From: Dechloromonas aromatica (nom. nud.)
GTDB taxonomy: Bacteria; Pseudomonadota; Gammaproteobacteria; Burkholderiales; Rhodocyclaceae
Reading direction: 5' to 3'
Assembly: GCA_017848965.1 (NCBI GenBank)
Contig: JAFIHA010000066.1
Location: 51,587 to 115,586, forward strand
Length of the DNA stretch: 64,000 nucleotides
The position numbers and the translations under genes were made by a program. The notes beneath the pieces are model-generated. The model made no database searches. It was given only the letters and a program-made list of their open reading frames with translations, and had not been told where the DNA came from. Shown one piece after another: positions 37,017-47,265 of this stretch (positions within the stretch are counted from its first letter, which is position 1; each line of letters starts with the position of its first letter).

Positions 37017-37532
37017 ATGCAGATCCGGCAGATCCAGGTGGCTTGCGAGGCGGTTCAGGACCGGCTGACGCTGCGCGTATCGACGCAGGCCAACGAGGAG
37101 TACAGGGTGTGGATCACCCGGCGTTTCCTGCGTGAGCTGTGGCCGCACCTGGTCGGCATGCTGGCCGGGCATCTGGCGGCACGGCCGCAGGCGGTCAGTG
37201 AAACGTCCGCAGCGGCAGCGCCGACGCCGCCGAGTTTCGACCAGCCGTTCAAGGAAGACAATCCGCTCTTTCCGCTGGGCTCGTCGCCCCTGCTGGCCAG
37301 CGAAGCCAATCTTAATGCCGGTGGCGAGGGGATGGCCAAGCTGGTTTTCCGCGAAGCCCGCGAGCGCAGTTTCACCCTCAATCTCAACGCCGAGCTGATG
37401 CAGGCGCTGTGCGCCATGCTGCGCAAATCGGCCGAGCAACTGGCGTGGGGACTGCCGCTGGATTACGCTGCCGCCCCGGCAGAAAAAGCGACACTACCGG
37501 CGGACGAACCCAAGCCCGGCCTCCTCCACTAG
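37017..37532 (+). CDS. conserved hypothetical protein (171 aa)
   Basis: ATG at 37017; the N-terminus [20 protein letters not shown] leads into an [22 protein letters not shown] segment, a low-complexity middle ([13 protein letters not shown]), and a C-terminal stretch [21 protein letters not shown] know proteins with the 'V.TRRFLR.LWP' pattern only as uncharacterised. Its stop overlaps the mnmC start by one base, suggesting co-translation with this tRNA-modification gene. Confidence 0.75.
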   Translation: MQIRQIQVACEAVQDRLTLRVSTQANEEYRVWITRRFLRELWPHLVGMLAGHLAARPQAVSETSAAAAPTPPSFDQPFKEDNPLFPLGSSPLLASEANLNAGGEGMAKLVFREARERSFTLNLNAELMQALCAMLRKSAEQLAWGLPLDYAAAPAEKATLPADEPKPGLLH

Positions 37533-39451
37533 TGGAAGCGCTGCGCCCCGCCCGGCTCGAATTCGCCGACGACGGCACCCCCTGGTCGAGCGCCTACGGC
37601 GATGTCTATCACTCGGCCCACGGCGGCCCGGCGCAGGCGCGCCACGTCTTTCTCGGCGGCAACGAACTACCACAGCGCTGGCAGGGACGCGACCGCTGCG
37701 TCATCCTCGAAACCGGCTTCGGCCTCGGGCTGAACTTCCTCGCCACCTGGCAGGCCTGGCGCGCCGACCCGCAGCGCTGCCGGCGGCTGCACTTCGTTTC
37801 CTTCGAGAAACATCCCTTCTCCGCCGCCGACCTCGCCGTCGCCCAGCGCGCCTGGCCGGAGTTCGCCGAACTGGCGGCGCAACTGCAGGCCCGCTGGCCG
37901 CTGCTGACGCCGGGCGTGCATCGCCTTTTCCTCGACGACCGGCAGGTGATCCTGACCCTGTTCTTCGGCGACGCGACGACGCAGTTGCGCCAGCTCGACG
38001 CCTCGGTCGACGCGTTTTTTCTCGACGGTTTCTCGCCGGCCAGGAACCCGGAACTATGGACGCCGGAACTGTGCCGCGCGCTGTCGCGCCTCGCCGCGCC
38101 GGGCGCCACGCTGGCCACCTGGTCGGTTGCCGGCCACGTCCGGGCGGCGCTGGAAGCCGCCGAGTTCGACCTGGAAAAACGCCCCGGCTTCGCCGGCAAG
38201 CGGCAGATGCTGCACGGCCGTTTCCGCTCGCGCCGACCCGACCGCCACCGCCCGCCGGCCGAACGGCGCGCCATCGTCATCGGCGCCGGCATCGCCGGCT
38301 GCGCCACGGCCAGCGCACTGGCCGGTGCCGGCTGGCAGGTCGAGGTGATCGACAGCGCGGCGACGCCGGCCACCGGGGCCTCCAACAACATCGCCGGCGT
38401 GTTGCGCCCCTTGCCCAGCGCCGACGACAACCGCCTGTCGCGCCTGACCCGCGCCGGCTACCTGGCTACCCGCGCCCTCCTGCAGACGCTGCCCGATGCC
38501 CGCTGGTCGCCCTGCGGCGTGCTGCATCTCGGCCGCGACGCGGCGCATGAAGCGACCCAGCGCCGCGTCGTCGAGCGCCTGCAACTGCCGCCCGAACTGT
38601 TCCAGTTCGCCGCCGCCGACGCCGTTGCCGAACGCCTCGGCCGGCCGGTGGAAACCGGCGGCTGGTGGTTCCCGCAGGGCGGCTGGGTCAATCCGGCCTC
38701 GGTCTGCCGCGCCGCGCTGGCGGCTTTTCCGCAACGTATCGCCACGCGCTACGGCGTCGCCGTCGACCGTCTGGAAAAAACGGACAACGGCTGGCGCCTG
38801 CTTGCCGCCGACGGCAGCGAGATCGCCCGCGCGCCGGTGGTGATCCTGGCCGCCGGCGCCGGCGCCACGCATTTCGCGCAGTTCGCCGGCCAGCCGCAGA
38901 AAGGCGCCCGCGGCCAGGTCAGCCACCTGCCGGCCGCCAGCATCACCCCGCTGCCGCACGTCGTTTGCCGCCACGGCTACCTGATGCCGGAGATCGACGG
39001 CATCTGCCTGACCGGCGCCACGCTGCAGCCGGGCGACGCCGATCTGGCGCTGCGTCCGGCCGACCACGCCGAAAACCTGGCCCGCCTGCAGCGCAGCCTG
39101 CCCGGCTTCGCCACCACCATCGACCCGGCGACGCTCGACGGCCGCTGCGGCCTGCGGCCGATGTCGCCCGACCGCTTGCCCATCGTCGGCCCGCTACCCG
39201 ACCTCGCGGCGCTCAAGGGCCTGCCCCGCCTGCCGGCCCTGCACCGCCACCCCGGCCTGTGGTGCGTGCAGGGCTTCGGCGCGCGCGGCATCGTCTGGTC
39301 GGCGCTAATGGCCAACCTGCTGCTGTCACGCCTGGAAGGCGAGCCGCTACCGCTGGAGAACGACCTGGTGGACGCCGTCGATCCCGGTCGCTTCCTGCTC
39401 AAACCGGCCAGCCGGCTGCAGGAAGACGACGGCTTCGACGACCGCACGTGA
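37532..39451 (+). CDS. mnmC: bifunctional tRNA mnm5s2U34 methyltransferase/oxidoreductase MnmC
   Basis: 639 residues from the GTG at 37532 (TAGTG overlap with the upstream stop). The N-terminal methyltransferase domain has [15 protein letters not shown] (SAM site) and [17 protein letters not shown]. The C-terminal FAD domain starts [19 protein letters not shown] and includes [15 protein letters not shown]. The enzyme finishes the wobble-uridine modification mnm5s2U in tRNA-Lys, -Glu and -Gln. It lies 643 bp downstream of lysS on the same strand. Confidence 0.94.
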   Translation: MEALRPARLEFADDGTPWSSAYGDVYHSAHGGPAQARHVFLGGNELPQRWQGRDRCVILETGFGLGLNFLATWQAWRADPQRCRRLHFVSFEKHPFSAADLAVAQRAWPEFAELAAQLQARWPLLTPGVHRLFLDDRQVILTLFFGDATTQLRQLDASVDAFFLDGFSPARNPELWTPELCRALSRLAAPGATLATWSVAGHVRAALEAAEFDLEKRPGFAGKRQMLHGRFRSRRPDRHRPPAERRAIVIGAGIAGCATASALAGAGWQVEVIDSAATPATGASNNIAGVLRPLPSADDNRLSRLTRAGYLATRALLQTLPDARWSPCGVLHLGRDAAHEATQRRVVERLQLPPELFQFAAADAVAERLGRPVETGGWWFPQGGWVNPASVCRAALAAFPQRIATRYGVAVDRLEKTDNGWRLLAADGSEIARAPVVILAAGAGATHFAQFAGQPQKGARGQVSHLPAASITPLPHVVCRHGYLMPEIDGICLTGATLQPGDADLALRPADHAENLARLQRSLPGFATTIDPATLDGRCGLRPMSPDRLPIVGPLPDLAALKGLPRLPALHRHPGLWCVQGFGARGIVWSALMANLLLSRLEGEPLPLENDLVDAVDPGRFLLKPASRLQEDDGFDDRT

Positions 39452-39459
39452 AACCTGCA

Positions 39460-39519
39460 TAAGCTTAGCTGCCAATGTTATTGGCAGCCCGCCGAAGGCC
39501 CGGTTAAGCTAGCCGGGCT
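39460..39519 (+). ncRNA. possible structured leader of metY
   Basis: Hairpin 1 is a perfect 9-bp stem (39468-39476 with 39480-39488) and hairpin 2 is GCCCGG (39498-39503) with CCGGGC (39513-39518). The loop of hairpin 2 contains TAAGCT (39505-39510), exactly complementary to AGCTTA (39462-39467) before hairpin 1, which would make a pseudoknot. It ends 46 nt before metY. I do not match it to a known riboswitch class. Hairpin 2 could instead be a weak terminator for mnmC. Confidence 0.4.
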
Positions 39520-39565
39520 CCTGTAAACTTCACATTTTTTCCAAACACAAAAGAGAGACACGCGG

Positions 39566-40837
<1,272 letters not shown>

Positions 40838-40857
40838 GTCACCGGCACCCCCGAGCA

Positions 40858-40882
40858 AGCCCGGCAACGCCGGGCTTTTTTT
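40858..40882 (+). terminator. intrinsic terminator of metY
   Basis: GCCCGGC (40859-40865) pairs with GCCGGGC (40869-40875), followed by seven T. Confidence 0.9.
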
Positions 40883-41021
40883 GCGCCCAAGCGGCGCCAA
40901 ATCCACTCAACCATAATGCATTGAATTATTCATAACACAATGATTTTAAATATTTATTTTGTTTTGTTGACCTAAATCAGATGGCGCTCGCATGCCCCCG
41001 TCGAAAATCGCCCGGATCGTC

Positions 41022-41035
41022 CAAACGATCGTTTG
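41022..41035. promoter_or_regulatory. 14-bp palindrome before the acetate transporter
   Basis: CAAACGATCGTTTG, perfect, centred about 52 bp upstream of the ATG and just after an AT-rich stretch (about 40908-40980) that probably holds the promoter. It is a candidate operator; the regulator is unknown. Confidence 0.45.
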
Positions 41036-41080
41036 ACGCAGTGCAGCAAAAAAATCACAAATCAATTCGAGGGAGCGCGT

Positions 41081-41737
41081 ATGCAACAGCAAGTCACTGA
41101 AACCAAAATCGTCATGTCCGACCCCACGGCGCTGGGTGTTTTCGGTTTGTCGATGGTCACCTTCGTCGCCGCGTCGGCCAAGATGGGCTGGACGACCGGC
41201 GTCGCCTACCTGATTCCATGGGCGCTGTTCCTCGGCTCGCTGGCTCAGATCTGGGCGTCGATGGTCGACTTCAAGAAGAACAACTATTTCGGCGCCATCG
41301 TCCTCGGCGCCTACGGCCTGTTCTGGATCGCCGTCGCCATGCACTGGGCAATCAGCCTCGGCTGGCTGGGCGAGGTTGGCGCCAATGCCGACCCGAAGCA
41401 ACTCGCTTTCGCCTGCATCGGCTATTTCATCTTCTCGCTCTTCATCATGGTCGCCGCCTTCGAAGCCAACAAGGTTTTCGCCGTCATCCTGGTGCTGATC
41501 AACGTGCTGCTGCCGTCGCTGGCGCTGTCCATCCTCGGCGTGAACAAGGAACTGTTCGGGGCGCTTGCCGCCTGGTCGGAACTGGGCATTTCGCTACTTG
41601 GCTTCTACGCTGCCGGTGCCGTCTTCCTGAACAACTTCTTCGGCCGCACCCTGCTGCCGCTCGGCAAGCCGCTGGGACTGATCAGCAAGGGCGCGGCGCC
41701 GGTCGTCACCCCGCTGCCGGCCAAGGCCGCCGCCTGA
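41081..41737 (+). CDS. satP: acetate uptake transporter (GPR1/FUN34/YaaH family)
   Basis: 218 residues from the ATG at 41081 with a GAGGGAG site. Six membrane helices are visible; the N-terminal SDPTALGVFGLSMVTF corresponds to the NPAPLGL-type family motif, and FKKNNYFGAIVLGAYGLFW to the conserved region of helix 2-3. The family takes up acetate and succinate with protons. The C-terminal tail is short and cytoplasmic. The symbol satP rests on family membership. Confidence 0.85.
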   Translation: MQQQVTETKIVMSDPTALGVFGLSMVTFVAASAKMGWTTGVAYLIPWALFLGSLAQIWASMVDFKKNNYFGAIVLGAYGLFWIAVAMHWAISLGWLGEVGANADPKQLAFACIGYFIFSLFIMVAAFEANKVFAVILVLINVLLPSLALSILGVNKELFGALAAWSELGISLLGFYAAGAVFLNNFFGRTLLPLGKPLGLISKGAAPVVTPLPAKAAA

Positions 41738-41760
41738 ACGGGCTGACCGCGAAACCGAAC

Positions 41761-41784
41761 GGGCCGCAGATGCGGCCCGTTTTT
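41761..41784 (+). terminator. intrinsic terminator of satP
   Basis: GGGCCGCA (41761-41768) pairs with TGCGGCCC (41771-41778), followed by GTTTTTC. Its end meets the stop codon of the opposing gene. Confidence 0.85.
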
Positions 41785-42584
41785 CATTCGACTTCCTCGA
41801 CCCGCAACCAGATCGCCCGTTGCTCGCGCATCTGCCCGGTGCCGACGCTGAACGAACCATCGCGCTGGCTGCCGGCTTGCTGGCCGCTGCCGCCAAGTTC
41901 GATCCATTCGCCGAGGCGGCCGCTGACCGTGGTGCTCAAGCGCTGCGTGGCAATGCTGCCGGGACGGCGCGCATCGAGTTGTTCGGCCTGCTGCGAGATG
42001 TCCAGTGTCACGCGATCGCCGGCCAGGCGCGGCGTGGCGTAGAAACCACTGCCGATATCGCGATAGACGACACCTTCGTTGACCACCGCAGCACCGGGGC
42101 CAACCGCCACCATGCGCATCGGCACCGGCAGCGAACGGCCAACCTGGATGAAGGCGCGCCCGCCCTCGACCGTCTGCACCCGTTGCGCAGCCTTTTCCTC
42201 GCGCTGGCGCTGCGTGTCCCAGACCCGGCCTTCGACCTCGACCCGGCTGTTGCTGCCGAGCACCACCTGGCCGATGGCTTCCGCCTCGCGCTGGGCGTTC
42301 ATCCGCTGGCGGTCGTGGGCGACGTGGATGATCAGCCGGCGCGCCGGCTTGTCGATCGCCGCCAGCGCCCGTTTGATGTCCTCGCGGTTGCGCGGCGAAG
42401 TGCGCAGAAAGAGCTGGTTGTTCTGGCCGCTCAGCGTGCCGCCGGGTTCGACCAGCGGCAGCAGCACCGGCAGGACTTCGTCGACCGTCTTGCTCTTCAG
42501 CTCGATGACTTCCAGCTGCGCCGCAGCCACGCCGGCCCACAAGGCAACGAAAACGGCGAGCAGGAACTTCAGGGCGGGTCTCAT
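41784..42584 (-). CDS. secretin-like periplasmic protein
   Basis: 266 residues from the ATG at 42584, with an AGGAGAG site. A signal peptide (LKFLLAVFVALWAGVAAAQ) is followed by a secretin N1/NolW-like domain (ELKSKTVDEVLPVLLPLV, then DIKRALAAIDKPARRLIIHV). The second half is a short beta-rich part (FYATPRLAGDRVTLDISQQ) resembling the beginning of a secretin core. It is far too short to form a secretin channel and is not next to other secretion genes. It is 10 bp downstream of zapE and probably in one operon with it. Confidence 0.75.
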   Translation of the reverse strand: MRPALKFLLAVFVALWAGVAAAQLEVIELKSKTVDEVLPVLLPLVEPGGTLSGQNNQLFLRTSPRNREDIKRALAAIDKPARRLIIHVAHDRQRMNAQREAEAIGQVVLGSNSRVEVEGRVWDTQRQREEKAAQRVQTVEGGRAFIQVGRSLPVPMRMVAVGPGAAVVNEGVVYRDIGSGFYATPRLAGDRVTLDISQQAEQLDARRPGSIATQRLSTTVSGRLGEWIELGGSGQQAGSQRDGSFSVGTGQMREQRAIWLRVEEVE

Positions 42585-42594
42585 GGCGCTCTCC

Positions 42595-43713
42595 TCAGGG
42601 GGCGACGATATGCGGTTCGGCGAGATAGGCACGGGAATTCATTTCGGTCAGGCGGCTCACCGTGCGCTTGAACTCGCTGGCCTGCGTGCCCTCGGTGTAC
42701 AAATCATCAGCGGCGCAGTCGGCGGTGGCGATCAGCTTGACCTTGTTGTCGTAGAAAACGTCTACCAGCCAGGTGAAGCGGCGGGCTTCCGAAGCCTGGT
42801 GCACGGTCATCTTCGGGATGTGCGACAGCAGCACGGTATGGTAGCCGCGCGAGATTTCCAGGTAATCGTTCTGCGAGCGCGGGCCGCCGCACAGGGTGCG
42901 GAAATCGAACCAGATGACGCCGTTGCCGCGGCGCAGGGTGGCGATCTGGCGGTCGAGGATTTCGATCTGCCCGCCCTCCTCGCCCTCCTCGCCGGCGACC
43001 ATGCGGAAATAGTCGAGCATCTTGCGCTCGGCCGCGTCATCGGCCGGATGGTGGTAAATCTCGACCTGCTCCAGCGCGCGCAGTCGGTAGTCGACACCGG
43101 CATCGACCTCGAACACGTCGAGGTGTTTCTTGAGCAGGGCGATCGCCGGCAGGAAGCTCTCCCGGTGCAGGCCGTTGGGGTAAAGCATGTCCGGCGGGTA
43201 ATTCGAGGTCATGACCAGGATCACGCCATGGCTGAACAAGCCCTCGAGCAGGCGGCCGAGGAGCATCGCGTCGGCGATGTCGGAGACGTGGAACTCGTCA
43301 AAACAGAGCAGCCGGACGTCCTGGGCGATCGCCGCGGCCAGCTTCAGCATCGGATCCGGCTCGCCCTTGTACTTGTCGAGATCGCGATGGATCTGCTGCA
43401 TGAAGGAGTGGAAATGCAGCCGCTTCTTGCGCCGGTACGGCACCGAAGCGTAAAAGCAGTCCATCAGGAAACTCTTGCCGCGCCCGACACCGCCCCAGAA
43501 ATAAACGCCGCGCGGCGGCTTCGGCGGCTTCAGCAGGCGCTTGATCGTGCTGCCCCGGTCCACCTTGAACGACAGCAGGTTGCCATAGAGCGACTGCAGG
43601 GCCTGCGCCGCCCTCCGCTGCGCCGCATCGGCGACATAACCGCGCTCGGCGAGCAGCGCATCGTAGGCGTCAAGCATGCCGGTGGCGGAGACTTTCAGTT
43701 TCTTGTGGGGCAT
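42595..43713 (-). CDS. zapE: cell-division ATPase ZapE (AFG1-like)
   Basis: 372 residues. Walker A YFWGGVGRGKSFLMDCFY and Walker B LLCFDEFHVSDIADAM are intact; YPPDMLYPNGLHRESFLPAI and the C-terminal RRFTWLVDVFYDN are family hallmarks. ZapE binds FtsZ and affects Z-ring stability, mostly under oxygen limitation in E. coli. In betaproteobacteria it often lies next to the sucA-odhB-lpd genes, as here (with one opposing gene between). Confidence 0.94.
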   Translation of the reverse strand: MPHKKLKVSATGMLDAYDALLAERGYVADAAQRRAAQALQSLYGNLLSFKVDRGSTIKRLLKPPKPPRGVYFWGGVGRGKSFLMDCFYASVPYRRKKRLHFHSFMQQIHRDLDKYKGEPDPMLKLAAAIAQDVRLLCFDEFHVSDIADAMLLGRLLEGLFSHGVILVMTSNYPPDMLYPNGLHRESFLPAIALLKKHLDVFEVDAGVDYRLRALEQVEIYHHPADDAAERKMLDYFRMVAGEEGEEGGQIEILDRQIATLRRGNGVIWFDFRTLCGGPRSQNDYLEISRGYHTVLLSHIPKMTVHQASEARRFTWLVDVFYDNKVKLIATADCAADDLYTEGTQASEFKRTVSRLTEMNSRAYLAEPHIVAP

Positions 43714-43861
43714 CGTCGGTTGTCGTTGTTCTCGGGTCCGCTATTTTCGCAAATATTGACGAGGTTCTACAGCGCAATGCGCTTTACCGGAATGACCGGC
43801 TAACCGACGGCGAACTCTGCCCCCCCCTGTCATCAGCGCGTCATGGCAATCGGATTGAATC

Positions 43862-44392
43862 ATGGTTTCGCATGTTCCCGGCGGATCGATCATGGAACTC
43901 CTCGTCACCCTGGCGGTTTTCTATCACCTGGCCGCCCTGTTCGCGTCGCTCACCGGAGTCTTCCTGGCACTGTGCCGTCTGCGGGGGATGGCGACGGAAA
44001 GGCGATTGATCCGGCCGTTGATCCTGAACGGCGAGCTCCATCTGTGGCTTTCCGGCCTGCTGATCATCGCCCTCGGTGTCGCGCTCAAGGGCATGCCCTA
44101 TTTCGACAATCCCAAGCTGTGGACGAAAGTGATCCTGATCACGCTGTGGAGCCTGAATTCCTGGCTGCTCCGCCACTACAGCCGCAGCGGCCTGGACCAG
44201 CGACGCATTGCGATGTTCGCCATCTCGCTCGGTTCGCTGATTTACGGCAGTTTCCTTGGCGTCGCCAAACCGCTGGCTTACGGCGTCGCACCGTTCTGGG
44301 GCTTGCTTGCCGGCTATGCCGCCTGCCTCCTGCTGACAGGCCTGCTCCTGCAGCGATCGCGTCGCTGGCTGTCGTCCCCGGCCATCGCCTGA
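43862..44392 (+). CDS. hypothetical membrane protein (176 aa)
   Basis: Four to five hydrophobic segments: LLVTLAVFYHLAALFASLTG, LWLSGLLIIALGVAL, ILITLWSLNSWLLRHY, MFAISLGSLIYGSFLGV and GLLAGYAACLLLTGLLL. A basic C-terminus follows. The start is uncertain: ATG at 43862 or ATG at 43892 (MELLVTL), and neither has a good ribosome-binding site. I cannot name the family. It is the only plus-strand gene between zapE and lpd. Confidence 0.65.
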   Translation: MVSHVPGGSIMELLVTLAVFYHLAALFASLTGVFLALCRLRGMATERRLIRPLILNGELHLWLSGLLIIALGVALKGMPYFDNPKLWTKVILITLWSLNSWLLRHYSRSGLDQRRIAMFAISLGSLIYGSFLGVAKPLAYGVAPFWGLLAGYAACLLLTGLLLQRSRRWLSSPAIA

Positions 44393-44450
44393 CGGTAGAC
44401 CCGCGAAAACTGCAACCGATCATTCACTGTCGCTGCCGGAACAATGAAAG

Positions 44451-44483
44451 AAGGCGGAATGTGCTATTCGCACATCCCGCCTT
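44451..44483 (-). terminator. hairpin after lpd
   Basis: On the minus strand a long stem (AAAGGCGG... with CCGCCTT, one mismatch, and ATGTGC/GCACAT inside) is followed by CTTTCATT. It lies just after the lpd stop and probably ends the sucA-odhB-lpd transcript. Confidence 0.6.
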
Positions 44484-44504
44484 TGGCAGACGAAGCGAAA
44501 CTGC

Positions 44505-45926
44505 TTAGAAGTGCAGCGACCGCTTGTCGCAGGCCAGGGCGGCTTCGTGCACGATTTCCGACAGCGTCGGGTGGGCGTGGCAGATGCGGCCGAGGTCTTC
44601 GGAGGCGCCGGCGAATTCCATCGTGACGACGGCTTCGGCGATCAGTTCGGAAGCGTTGTTGCCGATGATGTGCACGCCGAGGATGCGGTCGGTCTTGGCG
44701 TCGGCCAGGACCTTGACGAAGCCGCTGGCGTCGCCGTGGCCGAGCGCCCGGCCGCTGGCCAGGAACGGCACCTTGCCCGGCTTGTAGGCGATGCCTTCGG
44801 CCTTGAGCTGCTGTTCGGTCTTGCCGACCCAGGCGATTTCCGGGTGGGTGTAGACGACGCCCGGAATGGTGTTGAAGTCGCAGTGACCGGACTGGCCGGC
44901 GATCAGTTCGGCGACCATGACGCCTTCTTCGGAGGCCTTGTGCGCCAGCATCGGACCGCGCACGACATCGCCGACCGCCCAGACGTTGGGCAGATTGGTC
45001 TGGCAGTGGCCGTTGACTTCGACCTGGCCGCGCTCGTTGATTTTCAGGCCGACGGCATCACCGTTCAGACCGTCGGTGTTCGGGATGCGGCCGACCGAGA
45101 CGATCAGCTTGTCGCATTCGAGCTTCTTGGCGCCGTCCTTGTCCTCGTACTCGACGGTGACGCCCTTCTTGGCGACCGAGACCTTACCCAGCTTGATGCC
45201 AGTGGTGATCTTCAGGCCCTGCTTGGTGAACAGCTTGAGCGCTTCCTTGGAGATATCCTGATCAACGAAGGGCAGGAAATCCGGGGCGGCTTCGAGGACG
45301 GTCACGTCGGTACCGAGACGGCGCCAGACGGAGCCCATTTCCAGGCCGATGACGCCGGCACCGATGACACCCAGGCGCTTCGGTGCGGCGTCGAAATCGA
45401 GCGCGCCGACGTTGTCGCAGATCACCTTGTTGTCGACCGGGATGCCATCGAGGTGGCGCGGTTTGGAGCCGGTGGCGATGATCACGTGCTTGGCCAGGAC
45501 TTCTTCCTCGCCGACCTTGACCTTGTACAACTCGCCTTCCTTGCCGGCAAAGCTGGCGTGGCCGTTCAGGCCGGTGACCTTGTTCTTCTTGAACAGGCCG
45601 CGGATGCCGCCGGTCAGCTGGGTGACGATGGTGTTCTTGCGGCCGATCATAGTCGGCACGTCGATGGCAACGCCCTTGGCGGAAATGCCGTGCATGGCGA
45701 AGGAATGATTGGCTTCTTCGAATAGTTCGGAGGAGCGCAGCAGGGCCTTGGACGGAATGCAGCCGACGTTCAGGCAGGTACCGCCGAGACGCGGTTCGCC
45801 CTTCGGGTCGGCGTAGGCGTTGGATTCGGCGCAGGCAGTGTTGAAGCCGAGCTGGGCGGCGCGGATGGCGGCCACGTAGCCGCCGGGACCACCGCCGATA
45901 ACGAGCACGTCAAATTGCTTGGACAT
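44505..45926 (-). CDS. lpdA: dihydrolipoyl dehydrogenase (E3)
   Basis: 473 residues. FAD motif VLVIGGGPGGYVAAIRAAQLG, the redox disulfide GGTCLNVGCIPSKAL, the NAD motif LGVIGAGVIGLEMGSVWRRLG and the C-terminal CHAHPTLSEIVHEAAL with its active-site histidine are all present. It reoxidises the lipoyl groups of OdhB. It is the last gene of the 2-oxoglutarate dehydrogenase operon, 75 bp after odhB. Confidence 0.97.
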   Translation of the reverse strand: MSKQFDVLVIGGGPGGYVAAIRAAQLGFNTACAESNAYADPKGEPRLGGTCLNVGCIPSKALLRSSELFEEANHSFAMHGISAKGVAIDVPTMIGRKNTIVTQLTGGIRGLFKKNKVTGLNGHASFAGKEGELYKVKVGEEEVLAKHVIIATGSKPRHLDGIPVDNKVICDNVGALDFDAAPKRLGVIGAGVIGLEMGSVWRRLGTDVTVLEAAPDFLPFVDQDISKEALKLFTKQGLKITTGIKLGKVSVAKKGVTVEYEDKDGAKKLECDKLIVSVGRIPNTDGLNGDAVGLKINERGQVEVNGHCQTNLPNVWAVGDVVRGPMLAHKASEEGVMVAELIAGQSGHCDFNTIPGVVYTHPEIAWVGKTEQQLKAEGIAYKPGKVPFLASGRALGHGDASGFVKVLADAKTDRILGVHIIGNNASELIAEAVVTMEFAGASEDLGRICHAHPTLSEIVHEAALACDKRSLHF

Positions 45927-45957
45927 GGATCAACCTTTCAGATTTCAGATGTGCAAA

Positions 45958-45989
45958 GGCGCCAGCGCCCGTGCGGGAACACTGGCGCC
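45958..45989 (-). repeat. hairpin between odhB and lpd
   Basis: GGCGCCAG (45958-45965) pairs exactly with CTGGCGCC (45982-45989). It has only a short T3 after it on the minus strand, so it is more likely an RNA processing/stability element or a weak attenuator than a full terminator. Confidence 0.45.
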
Positions 45990-46001
45990 GGCGATGCTGG
46001 C

Positions 46002-47240
46002 TTAGACGTTGAGCAGCAGGCGGGCCGGATCTTCCAGCGCTTCCTTCATGGTCACCAGACCGAGGACGGCTTCACGGCCGTCGATGATGCGGTGATCGTA
46101 GGACATCGCCAGATAGTTCATCGGACGCACGACAACCTGACCGTTTTCGACAACGGCACGGTCCTTGGTGGCGTGGATGCCGAGGATCGCGGACTGCGGC
46201 GGGTTGATGATCGGGGTGGACATCATCGAACCGAAGATGCCGCCGTTCGAGATCGAGAAGGTGCCGCCGGTCAGTTCTTCGATCGACAGCTTGCCGTCCT
46301 TGGCCTTGGCGCCGAATTCGGCGATCTTCTTCTCGATGTCGGCGATCGACATCTGGTCGGCGTTGCGCAGGATCGGCACGACCAGGCCACGCGGCGAACC
46401 GACGGCGATACCGATATCGACGTAGCCGTGATAGACGATGTCGTTACCGTCGACCGAGGCGTTCAGGATCGGGAACTTCTGCAGCGCGGCAACGGCGGCC
46501 TTGACGAAGAAGCCCATGAAGCCGAGGCGGACGCCGTGGGTTTTCTCGAACTTCTCGCCGTACTGCTTGCGCAGGGCCATGACCGGGGCCATGTTCACTT
46601 CGTTGAACGTGGTCAGGATGGCGTTGGTCTGTTGCGACTGCAGCAGGCGCTCGGCGATACGGGCACGCAGACGGGTCATCGGCACGCGCTCTTCGGTGCG
46701 GTCACCGAGGGCGACGCCGGTCGGCGGCACCGGCAGCGAGGTGGTCGACTTGGCAGCGACGACCGGACCAGCAGCGACAGCCGGCTTGGCCTGGGCGGCA
46801 ACGGCATCTTCCTTGGTGACGCGACCGCCGCGACCGGAACCGGCGACGTCGGCGGCAGCGATGCCCTTCTCGTCGAGGATCTTGCGGGCGGCCGGGCTGG
46901 CCGTGCCAGCCGGAGCGGCTGCGGCAGGCGCCGGAGCAGCGGCGGGAGCAGCAGCAGCCTTCGGTGCTTCAGCGGCCGGCGCGACGGCGCCAGCGGTGGC
47001 GGCGGTGTCGATCTTGGCGATCAGCTCGCCGGAAACGACGGTTTCGCCATCGCCCTTGATGATTTCAACGAGAACGCCAGCCGCCGGCGACGGCACTTCG
47101 AGGACGACCTTGTCGGTCTCGATGTCGATCAGGATTTCGTCGCGGCCGACCGCTTCGCCGATCTTCTTCTTCCAGGAAGCCAGCGTGCCTTCGGCGACGG
47201 ATTCGGACAGTTGCGGAACTTGGACTTCAATGATGCTCAT
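46002..47240 (-). CDS. odhB: 2-oxoglutarate dehydrogenase E2 (dihydrolipoyl succinyltransferase)
   Basis: 412 residues from the ATG at 47240. One lipoyl domain ([18 protein letters not shown], with the lipoyl-lysine) is followed by an alanine/proline-rich hinge (about 85-115), an E3-binding domain ([27 protein letters not shown], abbreviated here) and the catalytic domain ending with [17 protein letters not shown] (active-site His). It starts 25 bp after sucA. Also called sucB. Confidence 0.96.
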   Translation of the reverse strand: MSIIEVQVPQLSESVAEGTLASWKKKIGEAVGRDEILIDIETDKVVLEVPSPAAGVLVEIIKGDGETVVSGELIAKIDTAATAGAVAPAAEAPKAAAAPAAAPAPAAAAPAGTASPAARKILDEKGIAAADVAGSGRGGRVTKEDAVAAQAKPAVAAGPVVAAKSTTSLPVPPTGVALGDRTEERVPMTRLRARIAERLLQSQQTNAILTTFNEVNMAPVMALRKQYGEKFEKTHGVRLGFMGFFVKAAVAALQKFPILNASVDGNDIVYHGYVDIGIAVGSPRGLVVPILRNADQMSIADIEKKIAEFGAKAKDGKLSIEELTGGTFSISNGGIFGSMMSTPIINPPQSAILGIHATKDRAVVENGQVVVRPMNYLAMSYDHRIIDGREAVLGLVTMKEALEDPARLLLNV

Positions 47241-47265
47241 GGGTGACTCCACTCTGCTTTCGTTA

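Noticed and set aside
39498-39545. Hairpin 2 before metY as a plain terminator of mnmC
   Set aside because: The stem is followed by CTCCTGTAAACTTC before the T run, which is too far for a normal intrinsic terminator. It is kept as part of a possible leader structure instead, at low confidence.
40981-41000. TGGCGCTCGCATGC as a sigma-54 promoter of the acetate transporter gene
   Set aside because: The spacing between GG and GC is 9, not 10, and the -12 part is poor.
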